The notes below the pieces were generated by a model, which saw nothing but the letters and a program-made list of their open reading frames with translations, did no database searches and was not told the origin of the DNA. This document shows, in pieces, positions 1-8,594 of a stretch of 64,000 nt of DNA. The DNA is from Erythrobacter sp. Its GTDB lineage: Bacteria > Pseudomonadota > Alphaproteobacteria > Sphingomonadales > Sphingomonadaceae. Each line of letters starts with the position of its first letter. Position 1 is the stretch's first letter. Location of the stretch: positions 62,001 through 126,000 of the forward strand of contig NZ_JAMWYX010000004.1 of assembly GCF_024305245.1 (NCBI RefSeq), in the 5' to 3' direction. A program made the position numbers and the translations under genes.

Positions 1-120
1 TTCATGGCGAAAAACCCGCGCCACGGGTACATCATGCGCTGGGACAAGCCCAAGGTCGACGCGCTCAAGGCGCTGTTTCCCACCCATTACCGCGCCACCT
101 TCCTGCGCGACGCAAGCTGA
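1..120 (+). CDS. C-terminal end of an unidentified protein (partial)
   Basis: An open frame enters from the left edge and ends at TGA 118-120. It gives 39 residues ending in THYRATFLRDAS. The composition is plausible for a real soluble protein, but I do not recognise the family from so short a tail. The next gene begins within 50 bases on the same strand, so the two may be co-transcribed. Confidence 0.45.
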   Translation, partial: FMAKNPRHGYIMRWDKPKVDALKALFPTHYRATFLRDAS

Positions 121-170
121 ACGTGCGAACCGCTTGGCGAAATGGTGAACCAGCGCCTATATTCGTGCCC

Positions 171-653
171 ATGGGCCAGCCAGCAAACGATCTTCCGCAC
201 AGCCACACGCACCACGAACACGCCGGTGAAAGCCTGGTCGTCGCGGCCGCCCGCGCGCTGACGACTGCGGGCGAGCAGTGGACGGCAATGCGCGAATCAG
301 TGTTTGCCGAACTGGCGCAGCACGAACGCCCGGTGTCGGCCTACGACATTGCCGACAATCTCTCGGCGGCGCGGGGCAAGCGGGTCGCGCCCAATTCGGT
401 CTACCGCATTCTCGATGTGTTCGTGGCGAACAACCTCGCGATGCGGGTCGAAAGTGCGAATGCCTACCTCGCCAACACGCACCCCGGCTGCGCGCATGAC
501 TGCATTTTTCTGGTGTGCGACGAATGCGGCGAGGCCGCCCATGTCGATGACGAGGACGTGAGTCGATCAGTGCGGGCGATTGCCGCTGCACGCCAGTTCA
601 AGGCGGAGCGTCCGGTGTTGGAGATTCGCGGGTTGTGCAGGAGCTGCACGTGA
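171..653 (+). CDS. zur: Fur-family metalloregulator, Zur-like
   Basis: Predicted DNA-binding repressor that senses zinc. From the ATG at 171 it is 160 aa; a GTG at 123 in the same frame would add 16 residues, and neither start has a clear ribosome site. A winged-helix region (VSAYDIADNLSAARG...NSVYRILD) is followed by CDEC and a terminal CRSC, the paired CxxC structural-zinc site of Fur/Zur proteins. A His-rich patch (HSHTHHEH) near the N-terminus is an extra candidate metal site. The Zur call rather than Fur rests on overall resemblance and the two CxxC motifs. No znuABC genes are adjacent, so the target genes are unknown. Confidence 0.75.
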   Translation: MGQPANDLPHSHTHHEHAGESLVVAAARALTTAGEQWTAMRESVFAELAQHERPVSAYDIADNLSAARGKRVAPNSVYRILDVFVANNLAMRVESANAYLANTHPGCAHDCIFLVCDECGEAAHVDDEDVSRSVRAIAAARQFKAERPVLEIRGLCRSCT

Positions 654-724
654 AGCGCCGCGAAGTTTGAGCGTGATCAACCCTGCATCGACAGGTTGGT
701 TCCCAATGTGTAAAGCTAAGCCCT

Positions 725-2650
725 ATGACACAATCGCCTTACACCCCCCTGCTCGATCAGGTTGACACTCCCGACGATCTGCGCCGCCTCAAGCCCGAAC
801 AGCTCCGCCAGCTCGCCGACGAACTCCGCTCCGAGATGATCGACGCGGTCAGCACGTCGGGCGGGCATCTGGGTTCAGGGCTGGGCGTGGTCGAACTGAC
901 CGTGGCGATCCACTATGTCTTCAACACGCCCGACGACAAGCTGGTGTGGGACGTGGGCCACCAGTGCTATCCGCACAAGATCATCACCGGGCGGCGTGAC
1001 CGCATCCGCACGCTGCGGCAGGGCGGCGGGCTTTCGGGCTTCACCAAGCGTTCGGAAAGCGAATACGACCCGTTCGGCGCGGCGCATTCCTCGACCTCGA
1101 TTTCGGCGGCGCTCGGCTTTGCCATCGCCAACAAGCTGAAAGGCCAGCCGGGACGCGGGATCGCGGTGATCGGCGATGGTTCGATGAGCGCCGGGATGGC
1201 CTATGAGGCGATGAACAACGCCGCGCAGGCGGGCAACCGGCTGGTGGTGATCCTCAACGATAACGACATGTCGATCGCGCCGCCGGTGGGCGGGCTGTCC
1301 GCCTATTTGGCGCGGATGGTGTCCTCCAGCGAATATCTCGGCATCCGCAGCCTCGCCAGCCGCGTGATCCAGAAGATGAGCCGCCGGATGCACGATGCTG
1401 TCGGCAAGGCGGAAGAATTCACCCGCGGCATGGTGACCGGCGGGACGCTGTTCGAGGAATTGGGCTTCTACTATGTCGGCCCGATCGACGGGCACAATCT
1501 CGATCACCTGCTCCCCGTGCTGGAGAATGTTCGCGACACATCCGAAGGCCCGGTGCTGATCCACGTCGTCACCGAAAAGGGCAAGGGCTACGCGCCTGCC
1601 GAGAACAGCGCCGACAAGTACCACGGCGTACCCAAGTTCGATGTCATCACCGGCGAGAAGAAAAAGGCTGCAGCCGGCCCGCCTGCCTATCAGGACGTGT
1701 TCGGCCTGACGCTGGCGAAGCTGGCCGAGACCGACGACCGCATCTGCGCGATCACCGCCGCCATGCCCTCGGGCACGGGTGTCGACAAGTTCGCCAAGGC
1801 GCACCCGACGCGCACCTTCGATGTCGGCATTGCCGAACAGCACGCGGTGACCTTTGCGGCCGGGATGGCGGCAGAAGGTATGCGGCCGTTTGCGGCGATC
1901 TATTCCACCTTCCTGCAGCGCGCCTATGATCAGGTGGTGCACGACGTATGCATCCAGAACCTGCCGGTGCGCTTCGCGATCGACCGCGCCGGTCTGGTTG
2001 GGGCCGACGGCGCGACCCACGCAGGCAGTTTCGACGTCACCTATCTCGCTACCCTGCCGAACATGGTGGTGATGGCCGCCGCCGACGAGGCGGAGCTGGT
2101 CCACATGACTTACACCGCCGCCGAATATGACGACGGCCCGATTGCCTTCCGCTACCCGCGCGGCAACGGCACCGGAGTGGCGCTGCCGGAAGTTCCGCAG
2201 AAGCTGGAAATCGGCAAGGGCAGGCTGGTGCGTGATGGCACCAAGGTCGCGATCCTGTCACTCGGCGCGCGCTTGCCCGAAGCGCTGAAAGCCGCCGACA
2301 TGCTGGAGGCCAAGGGGCTTTCCACCACGGTTGCCGACATGCGCTTTGCCAAGCCGCTGGACGAGGACCTGATCGCCCGCCTGATGCGCACGCATGAGGT
2401 GGTGGTAACGATCGAGGAAGGCGCGATCGGCGGTCTGGGCGCGCACGTGCTGACCTATGCCAGCGACGAAGGGCTGACCGATTCGGGTCTGAAGGTGCGC
2501 ACCATGCGCCTGCCCGACATTTTCATCGATCACGACGATCCGGTGAAGCAGTACGACGAGGCCCGCCTCAACGCCCCGCACATCGTCGAGACCGTGCTGA
2601 AGGCGCTGAAGCACAACAGCGCCGGGATCGAAGAAGAGGCGCGCGCCTGA
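725..2650 (+). CDS. dxs: 1-deoxy-D-xylulose-5-phosphate synthase
   Basis: Catalyses the thiamine-diphosphate-dependent condensation of pyruvate and glyceraldehyde-3-phosphate, the first step of the MEP isoprenoid pathway (quinones, carotenoids, hopanoids). The 641 aa match the usual family length. Visible signatures are the ThDP-binding segment [17 protein letters not shown] with LNDNDMSI, the central transketolase-type domain containing [16 protein letters not shown], and a C-terminal transketolase domain ending near [11 protein letters not shown]. The ATG follows a 71-base gap after the Zur-like gene. It converges with the MlaA-like gene with only two bases between stops and no evident terminator. 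Confidence 0.97.
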   Translation: MTQSPYTPLLDQVDTPDDLRRLKPEQLRQLADELRSEMIDAVSTSGGHLGSGLGVVELTVAIHYVFNTPDDKLVWDVGHQCYPHKIITGRRDRIRTLRQGGGLSGFTKRSESEYDPFGAAHSSTSISAALGFAIANKLKGQPGRGIAVIGDGSMSAGMAYEAMNNAAQAGNRLVVILNDNDMSIAPPVGGLSAYLARMVSSSEYLGIRSLASRVIQKMSRRMHDAVGKAEEFTRGMVTGGTLFEELGFYYVGPIDGHNLDHLLPVLENVRDTSEGPVLIHVVTEKGKGYAPAENSADKYHGVPKFDVITGEKKKAAAGPPAYQDVFGLTLAKLAETDDRICAITAAMPSGTGVDKFAKAHPTRTFDVGIAEQHAVTFAAGMAAEGMRPFAAIYSTFLQRAYDQVVHDVCIQNLPVRFAIDRAGLVGADGATHAGSFDVTYLATLPNMVVMAAADEAELVHMTYTAAEYDDGPIAFRYPRGNGTGVALPEVPQKLEIGKGRLVRDGTKVAILSLGARLPEALKAADMLEAKGLSTTVADMRFAKPLDEDLIARLMRTHEVVVTIEEGAIGGLGAHVLTYASDEGLTDSGLKVRTMRLPDIFIDHDDPVKQYDEARLNAPHIVETVLKALKHNSAGIEEEARA

Positions 2651-2652
2651 AC

Positions 2653-3657
2653 CTAGCGCGTGGCGGGTATGGTGCGCGCGGTCAGCTGCACCTGCTCGAC
2701 CAGCGATAGCGGCGGCTGATCCGGGGCAGTGGCCTGCGGGTCTGCCGGTTCCGGCTGCGCCTCGCCTGCGACCGGCGCCTCCGGCTCATCCTCAACGACT
2801 TCGCCCTTCAGCGCAGCGATTTCGCGTTCGCGCCTCGCCAGATAGGTATCGCGCCGCTCGGCATAGGGGTCGTCCGACGCGCGGATTTCGGCCAGTTCGG
2901 CATCGACCTCGAGCCGCTGGTCGAGCCCGTTGACCACGAAATAGGTCACCGCATATTCCGGCTGGTTGAACGGCTTGCCCACGGCAAACGGCAGCAGCGA
3001 CTGATCGAGCGTGCTGCCGATGATGTCGCGCAAGCTGGTTGCGCCGGTCACCGGCAAGTACAGATACGGCCCCGATTCCACCCCGTAGAACCCCATGGTG
3101 TTGGCAAAGCCGTTGCGGCGATAGGGGATGCCGATGCCCGGCTTGGCCGCGATGTCGATCAGCCCGCCCAGCCCCAGCGTCGAATTGATCGCCAGCCGTC
3201 CCAACGCGCCGAATGCCTTGCCGATCTTGCCCTGCAGCAGGAAATTGAGTGCATTGCTCGGCTCCCCAAGGTTGCGCACGACATTGCCGAGGCCATCGCG
3301 CAAAGGCTCCGGCAAGCCGTCGCGATAGGCATAGGCGACCGGCTCGATCACAGCCTGGTCGACCGCCTGCGTGATCCGGTAGCTTTCCGCGTTGAGCTTT
3401 TCCGCCGGATCGCCTTCGGGCGGACCGTAGGCACCTTCGACCACGATCTCGTTGACCTCGTCGGGGGGCGTCTGCTCGTCCTGCGGTGGCAGATCGCTCT
3501 CGGGCGGAGCGGCGCCTGGGGCTGCCTGCAGCGACCATGCCAGCGGCGCGGGCGCTGGGGCTGGCGCGGCTTGCGGCTCTGCAGGAAGCGGGCCGGACAC
3601 TGCCATCGCGGCGCTCAGCACGGGTTGGGAGATGGTGATAAGTGCAAGGTTCGGCAT
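2653..3657 (-). CDS. mlaA: MlaA (VacJ)-family protein with low-complexity N-terminus
   Basis: MlaA removes mislocalised phospholipids from the outer leaflet of the outer membrane and passes them to the Mla pathway. The family core is clear: LGEPSNALNFLLQGK, NSTLGLGGLIDIA, the GxGxxYRRNGFANTMGFYGV stretch and SGPYLYLPVTGATSLRD. From the ATG at 3657 the protein has 334 aa. About 100 residues of Pro/Ala-rich sequence precede the core, and a charged C-terminal tail rich in Pro and Glu follows it. No lipobox cysteine is visible, although MlaA is normally a lipoprotein. The frame stays open upstream to 3753, but that extension lacks a signal too. Other mla genes are not nearby. Confidence 0.85.
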   Translation of the reverse strand: MPNLALITISQPVLSAAMAVSGPLPAEPQAAPAPAPAPLAWSLQAAPGAAPPESDLPPQDEQTPPDEVNEIVVEGAYGPPEGDPAEKLNAESYRITQAVDQAVIEPVAYAYRDGLPEPLRDGLGNVVRNLGEPSNALNFLLQGKIGKAFGALGRLAINSTLGLGGLIDIAAKPGIGIPYRRNGFANTMGFYGVESGPYLYLPVTGATSLRDIIGSTLDQSLLPFAVGKPFNQPEYAVTYFVVNGLDQRLEVDAELAEIRASDDPYAERRDTYLARREREIAALKGEVVEDEPEAPVAGEAQPEPADPQATAPDQPPLSLVEQVQLTARTIPATR

Positions 3658-3739
3658 GACAATCCTCTGTTCCCTCCCTGCTGTCCCCCGCCTATACCTA
3701 GGCTTAACTCCATGTCGACATTGTGCAAGGTCCCCCCGA

Positions 3740-4555
3740 ATGCCCAACAGCACCTCTCAATCCCTGATCCGGATCGCCCGCGAAGGCCCGGTCACCATTC
3801 TGACGCTCGACCGGGCTGAGACAATGAACCCGCTCGGCGCGCCGGGCGACGGAGATGCGTTTGTCGGCGTCGCCGATGCGATCAACCGTGACATGGAATG
3901 CCGGGTGGTGATCCTGACCGGCGCGGGCCGGGCGTTCAGCGCGGGCGGCGATATCAAGGCGATGCAGGGCAAGACCGGCACCTTTGGCGGCACCGCGCCG
4001 GCGATCTCCGACGGGTACCGCGACAATATCCACCAGATGCTGCGCGCGCTTTACGGATTGCGCGTGCCGGTGATTGCGGCGGTCAACGGGCCCGCGATCG
4101 GGCTCGGGTGCGATGTCGCCTGCCTCGCCGATATCCGCATCGCCAGCGAGGCGGCGAAGTTCGGCGTGACGTTCCTCAAGCTCGGGATCATCCCCGGCGA
4201 TGGCGGCACCTGGATCCTGCCGCGCGTGATCGGGATGAGCCGCGCGGCGGAATTGTTCTATACAGGCGACGTGATCGACGCTGCCACCGCGAAGGAGTGG
4301 GGTCTTGTCAGCCGGGTAGTACCCGCCGAGGCGCTGCTGGACGAAGCCCGCGCGCTGGCCGCAAAGATCGCCGCGATGCCGCCGCACGCGCTCAGGCAGA
4401 CCAAGATGCTGCTGCGGCAGGGCCAACAGGTGAGCTACGACAGCGCGCTCGAACTGGCGGCGAACACGCAGGCGATGATGCACACTACCGCCGATCATGC
4501 CGAAGGCGTGGCAGCACTGATCGAGAAACGCGCGGCGGTATTTACCGGCGAATAG
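3740..4555 (+). CDS. Crotonase-fold enoyl-CoA hydratase/isomerase family protein
   Basis: Predicted acyl-CoA enzyme of 271 aa. The oxyanion-hole motif GRAFSAGGDIKAM and the core VIAAVNGPAIGLGCDVACL...LGIIPGDGG are typical. The ATG at 3740 was chosen because the family's N-terminal strand (IAREGPVTILTLDRAETMNPL) starts right after it. Of the two hydratase glutamates, the first (normally in a PE motif) is replaced in VTFLKLG, while the second appears kept in GMSRAAELF. A reaction other than hydration, such as isomerisation, is therefore possible. A C-terminal helix (ANTQAMMHTTADHAEGVAALIEKR) matches subunits that act on CoA thioesters. The gene is divergent from the MlaA-like gene. Confidence 0.85.
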   Translation: MPNSTSQSLIRIAREGPVTILTLDRAETMNPLGAPGDGDAFVGVADAINRDMECRVVILTGAGRAFSAGGDIKAMQGKTGTFGGTAPAISDGYRDNIHQMLRALYGLRVPVIAAVNGPAIGLGCDVACLADIRIASEAAKFGVTFLKLGIIPGDGGTWILPRVIGMSRAAELFYTGDVIDAATAKEWGLVSRVVPAEALLDEARALAAKIAAMPPHALRQTKMLLRQGQQVSYDSALELAANTQAMMHTTADHAEGVAALIEKRAAVFTGE

Positions 4556-5236
4556 TCACCCGACCCACCGGAACACCCCTGCCGGGATGCCCGCGCGCCA
4601 CAGGTGCACCCAGCTTGCCGCCAGCCACAGCGCGGTGCCCGCCAACAGCGGCAACGCGCCGATGCTGGGGAACCGGCCAAGCCGCGGCCAGTAGCTGGTC
4701 TTGCTCTCCCATTGCGCCCAGGCATCGCCCATCAGCGCTTCCTTTTTGGCGTCCTGAAACTTTGCGCCGACCAGCGCGAGGATGCCCATCGCCAGCGCCA
4801 CGATCAGTGTGCGGGTGCTCCACCACAGCACCATGTGCGACAGCGCCCACAACCCGATCCCCCACATCATCGGGTGGCGGGTGACGCGGAACACGCCGCC
4901 CGGTTCTGCACGCGCCTGCGCCTCGGCCATGGGCGTGGGCAGCGCGGGATTGCCGATGAACGATCCCGCCAGCAGGATCATGGCGGGGAGCGTGATGATC
5001 GTTGCGGCGATCCAGCCGACCTCACCCGAACCGGGCAAGTCGGCAGGCGGCGCAGCGACAAAGGCGAAATAGACCCATGCCAGTGTGGCGAAGCTGACGA
5101 CAATATAGGCCGCCTGAAACCCGCCCGCGCCCATGGCCTTGACCATCGGCGCGCGCAGCGGGTGCGACATTGCGAAATGCGTGCCGACAAAGGCGACATT
5201 GGCCGCGACGAGAATCCACAAAGCTTCGTTCATCAC
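4556..5236 (-). CDS. NnrU-family integral membrane protein
   Basis: A 226-aa protein with about five or six hydrophobic segments, including a C-terminal ...WVHLWRAGIPAGVFRW. The motif RVTRHPMMWGIGLWALSHM, with its RHP core, is shared by NnrU proteins and the isoprenylcysteine methyltransferase-like superfamily. NnrU was first linked to nitrite/nitric-oxide metabolism and related proteins occur beside carotenoid or haem genes, but the activity is not settled. No denitrification genes are present here. The stop abuts the crotonase stop (4555/4556), so the two genes converge with no spacer. A second ATG lies three bases into the gene. Confidence 0.75.
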   Translation of the reverse strand: MMNEALWILVAANVAFVGTHFAMSHPLRAPMVKAMGAGGFQAAYIVVSFATLAWVYFAFVAAPPADLPGSGEVGWIAATIITLPAMILLAGSFIGNPALPTPMAEAQARAEPGGVFRVTRHPMMWGIGLWALSHMVLWWSTRTLIVALAMGILALVGAKFQDAKKEALMGDAWAQWESKTSYWPRLGRFPSIGALPLLAGTALWLAASWVHLWRAGIPAGVFRWVG

Positions 5237-5261
5237 CCCACCCCCAAAGCAACGCCGGAAC

Positions 5262-5774
5262 CTAGTCTTCGATTCCGATCAATTCCACTTTGAAAACCAG
5301 TGTCGCGTTGGCCGGGATCGGCCCCCGCCCGACCGGGCCATAGGCGAGGTCTGCGGGGATCGCGATTTCGATGGTTTCACCCACGCCCATTTGGGGGATG
5401 GCGCGCTGCCAGCCCTCGACCAGTCGGCCCAATGGGAAGGTCGCGGGTTTGCCGCGCTCATACGAACTGTCGAACACCGTCCCGTCGAGCAAGCGCCCCT
5501 CGTAATGGACCGTGATCCGGTCGGCGACGGTCGGCTTGCGGTCCGATGCAAGATACGTGAGCCAGCGCCAGCGCACCCCGCCGTCGATCAAATGCCACCC
5601 GTCCTGCGCTGTCAGGCCGAGCAGATAGATCTGCTGCTGCGAATGCCAGACGGGATCCTGCGCTCTGGGATCGGCTGCGGGGCCAACCGCCCCATCCTGC
5701 GCCAAAGCGGGCTGACCGGCGCACAGCAGCGCGCCAGCCAGTCCGGCAACCGCCAGCTTTGCAGGCCAGCGCAT
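5262..5774 (-). CDS. Secreted FKBP-type peptidyl-prolyl cis-trans isomerase
   Basis: Predicted periplasmic proline isomerase/chaperone, 170 aa. A signal peptide (AKLAVAGLAGALLCAGQPALA) is followed by a linker and one FKBP domain: VHYEGRLLDGTVFDSSYERG, FPLGRLVEGWQRAIPQMGVGE, and IPADLAYGPVGRGPIPANATLVFKVEL. The start ATG at 5774 overlaps the TGA of the upstream amidohydrolase as TGATG, so translation is probably coupled. Two further in-frame start-like codons (GTG, TTG) lie just upstream. Placement after two secreted amidohydrolases suggests it may help fold exported products of the same operon; that role is inferred. Confidence 0.9.
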   Translation of the reverse strand: MRWPAKLAVAGLAGALLCAGQPALAQDGAVGPAADPRAQDPVWHSQQQIYLLGLTAQDGWHLIDGGVRWRWLTYLASDRKPTVADRITVHYEGRLLDGTVFDSSYERGKPATFPLGRLVEGWQRAIPQMGVGETIEIAIPADLAYGPVGRGPIPANATLVFKVELIGIED

Positions 5775-7090
5775 CACCAATCGTAAGCCTTGGGCAGTTC
5801 GCTCTCGTCGAGGTCGCGATAACGATCACGCAGGCGGCTCTGATGGCTTTCGAGGTTCTGTTCGACTCCGCCGATGAACACCCGCGTCGGCACCGATCCC
5901 ACTTCGAGCGGATCGCCGTCCCACAGCACCACATCGCCCAGCGCGCCCGCTTTCAGCACGCCCGCCTTGCCGCCCATGCCGCTGATTTCCGCCGGAACGG
6001 AGCTGATTGCGGCAAAAGCCTTGCCCCAGTCCATGCCGGTCGCCCCCGGCACGCGGGTAAGCGCCACCAGATTGCCCGCCACCTGCTGTAACCGGCGCGG
6101 GTCCTGCATGGTCGCAGCATTGAGCGCGACCTTGACCCCGGCGCGGGCCATGCGCCCGGCATTGCTCTGGGTCGCGCCGAGCTGTTCGAAGGTGTCGGGC
6201 AGATCGAGCAGACCATTGGCGATCACCGGAACGCCGGCCGCAGCGATCTCGTCCGCCACCAGCCAGCCTTCGGTCACGCCGACCAGCACCAGATCGAGCT
6301 TGGGATAATCATTCTTGAGCGCCAGCACGGCGCGGATATCCGCCGCCCGCTCGACCGCGACATACAGTTTCTGCCGCCCCGTCACGACCGGCACCAGCGC
6401 CTCGGCATCGAAGCGGCTGAGCAGCACTTCGTCGTCCTTGACGATCTCGGTGGTTCCGGGAATGCCGGGCTTACCGTCGAGCGCCTGCGCCTCGCGCAGC
6501 GACGCCTTGAGCAGCGCATAGGCCGCGACCCGGCTGCCGCCTGCCAGTCGCCCGCCGCCTTCGCCCAGATTGATCATCTGGAACGCGCGCGCCTGCATCA
6601 CAGGCTGGCTATCGCCGTCGAGATCGATGATCGCGCCTTGTCCGGCAAAGATCGACCCTGCGGGCAGCGTCGTCGTCGCCGCGCGGGTAATGCCCGACGC
6701 GCGGTGGACGAGGATGTGCTGCGACACCGGATTGATCGCACTCGCCGCATCGAGCGCCGCGCTGAACGGGGAGCCGCCTGCGCGGATATCGTTCGATTCG
6801 CTCACCGCCGAAACATCCGCGAGGCCGAGCGAGGTGAGCGTGGCGAAGATGCCGGGCGTGACCCATGCTCCGTCCGCGTCGATCACCACATCGGTTTCGT
6901 ACCGCTCGCCCGGAGCGGGCTTGCCGGCGAATACCACCCTGCCATCGTCCACGATCACCACCCCACCATCGAGCGGGGCGGAGCCATCACCGATCACGAG
7001 GCGGGCATTGGCGATCACCACATCCTGCGCCAGCGTGGGGGTGGCCGAAAGCGCCAGCGCGCTGGCTGCGAGTTGAAGGAGGCGCTTCAT
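5774..7090 (-). CDS. Secreted amidohydrolase-like protein lacking metal-binding residues
   Basis: A 438-aa exported protein (signal peptide ending near TPTLAQD) with the overall amidohydrolase (M38/imidazolonepropionase-like) layout: an N-terminal beta-sandwich (VVIANARLVIGDG) and a C-terminal GALGDVVLWDGDPLEVGS. At the position of the usual PGxIDxHxH metal site, residues 77-87 read VTPGIFATLTS with no histidine. The later His and Asp ligand positions also look lost (KLYVAVERA; VKVALNAAT). It is therefore probably catalytically dead and may be a structural partner of the upstream paralogue, whose stop overlaps its start by four bases (ATGA). It could still bind a ligand. Confidence 0.85.
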   Translation of the reverse strand: MKRLLQLAASALALSATPTLAQDVVIANARLVIGDGSAPLDGGVVIVDDGRVVFAGKPAPGERYETDVVIDADGAWVTPGIFATLTSLGLADVSAVSESNDIRAGGSPFSAALDAASAINPVSQHILVHRASGITRAATTTLPAGSIFAGQGAIIDLDGDSQPVMQARAFQMINLGEGGGRLAGGSRVAAYALLKASLREAQALDGKPGIPGTTEIVKDDEVLLSRFDAEALVPVVTGRQKLYVAVERAADIRAVLALKNDYPKLDLVLVGVTEGWLVADEIAAAGVPVIANGLLDLPDTFEQLGATQSNAGRMARAGVKVALNAATMQDPRRLQQVAGNLVALTRVPGATGMDWGKAFAAISSVPAEISGMGGKAGVLKAGALGDVVLWDGDPLEVGSVPTRVFIGGVEQNLESHQSRLRDRYRDLDESELPKAYDW

Positions 7091-8505
7091 TTCACATCTC
7101 CTTCACCGGGCTGGCCCAGCTCGAAATCGCTCACCGGACGGCGTTTGGGATCGAGCGCGTCGTACATCAGTGCGCCGTCGATCCAGACCTTCTCTGGCCG
7201 CGAATAGACGCTGAGCGGATCGCCGTTCCACAGCACCACATCGGCCATCTTGCCGGGTTCGAGACTGCCGGTCATCTCCTCGATCCCCATCGCCTTGGCG
7301 GCGTTGTAGGTGATCCACTGGATCGCGGTCGCATCGGAGATGTCGATCCCGAGCCTGAGGCCAGCCTTCTGCGCCTTGCGTGCTTCCTGATTGAGCCGCT
7401 GGATATCGTTCGAATCGTCCGAATGGATCACCACGCACGCGCCTTCGCGTTGCAGGAAGGCGGCGTTTTCGAGGATGCCGTCGTAGCTTTCCATCTTGAA
7501 GCCGTACCAATCGGCCCAGATCGCGCTGCACACGTCGTTTTCGCGCAGCAGATCGCCGATCTTGTAGGCTTCGACCGCGTGGTGGAAGGCGGTGACTTTA
7601 TAGCCCATCTCCTTGGCCATATCCATCACCAGCGCCATTTCGTCGGCGCGGTAGCAGTGGTTGTGGACGAGGATATCGCCTTCCAGCACGCCCACCAGCG
7701 TCTCCTTGCCGAGGTCGCGCTTGGCCTTCTTGTCGTTGGCATAGTCGATCGCGTCGAGCCAGGTGTCGCGGTTGACCGCAAGGTTGCCCATCCGGGTCGA
7801 AGGCATCCGCCCGCGGCCGCCATAGACGCGCTTGGGGTTCTCCCCGCAGGCCATCTTGAAGCCGTAGGGCGCGCCGGGAAACTTCATCTGCTGGGTGGTG
7901 CGCCCCGGCACGTTCTTGAGCGTGACCGAACGTCCGCCCATCAGGTTGGCCGATCCGGGAAGGATCTGCAGCGCAGTGATACCGCCATTGGCGAGCGCGC
8001 GGGCAAAGCCGGGATCCTGCGGCCAGACCGAATGTTCGGCCCAGACCTCGGGTGTGGTCGGGCTGGTCGCCTCGTTCCCGTCGGAATGCGCGTCCACGCC
8101 GGGCGAGGGGTAATCGCCCAGGTGCGAGTGGATATCGATGATGCCGGGGGTGACGAATTTACCGGTGCCGTCGAACACCGCGATGTCGGCAGGTATCGGG
8201 GTTTCCGGCCCGCCCACCGCGACGATCTTGCCGCCGGACATGAACACCACACCGTTCTCGATCTTGCCGCCCTTGCCGTCGAACACGGTCGCGCCTTTCA
8301 GCGCGGTGGCAGTGCCGGGATAGGGTGAGTAGGTCGAGGGGAACACGCCCTCGGCCTCGGTCTTGGGGGCGAATTCCTTCGCGTCGGATTTGGTGCTGGC
8401 GGTGTCGTCTGCGGTGCCTGTGGTGGCGCAGGCACCCAGCGCGAGCGCGCTGGCGAGAGTGGCAAACGCGCCCATGCGCGTCCGCAGATTCAATATTTCT
8501 GGCAT
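7087..8505 (-). CDS. Amidohydrolase-family lipoprotein with intact metal site
   Basis: Predicted metal-dependent hydrolase, 472 aa. A lipoprotein signal ends in LALGAC (Cys26), so it should be anchored in the cell envelope. Metal-ligand motifs are present: VTPGIIDIHSHLGDY, the VTAFHHAVEAYKIGDLL region and IHSDDSND. The C-terminus has the usual MADVVLWNGDPLSVYSRPE. The substrate is not known; relatives act on cyclic amides, dipeptides or imidazolone rings. It is the first gene of a coupled set with the inactive paralogue and the FKBP isomerase. AAGG lies about nine bases before the ATG, and a shorter start exists at M11. Confidence 0.88.
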   Translation of the reverse strand: MPEILNLRTRMGAFATLASALALGACATTGTADDTASTKSDAKEFAPKTEAEGVFPSTYSPYPGTATALKGATVFDGKGGKIENGVVFMSGGKIVAVGGPETPIPADIAVFDGTGKFVTPGIIDIHSHLGDYPSPGVDAHSDGNEATSPTTPEVWAEHSVWPQDPGFARALANGGITALQILPGSANLMGGRSVTLKNVPGRTTQQMKFPGAPYGFKMACGENPKRVYGGRGRMPSTRMGNLAVNRDTWLDAIDYANDKKAKRDLGKETLVGVLEGDILVHNHCYRADEMALVMDMAKEMGYKVTAFHHAVEAYKIGDLLRENDVCSAIWADWYGFKMESYDGILENAAFLQREGACVVIHSDDSNDIQRLNQEARKAQKAGLRLGIDISDATAIQWITYNAAKAMGIEEMTGSLEPGKMADVVLWNGDPLSVYSRPEKVWIDGALMYDALDPKRRPVSDFELGQPGEGDVK

Positions 8506-8516
8506 TCACAAACCTT

Positions 8517-8553
8517 CCCGTTTCCCCGCCGTGAAGTGTGGCGGGGAAACGGG
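8517..8553 (-). terminator. Long inverted repeat, likely terminator of the peptide transporter gene
   Basis: A 14-bp perfect stem (CCCGTTTCCCCGCC with its complement) around a 9-base loop sits 42 bases beyond the transporter stop on the minus strand. The descending arm is followed by AAGGTTTGTG, only mildly T-rich. The hairpin also lies in the leader of the downstream amidohydrolase gene, so it could act there as an mRNA structure. Confidence 0.6.
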
Positions 8554-8594
8554 GGTGTGTCCATACGGTTGGACCGACTTTGTGGCGGGTTTAT

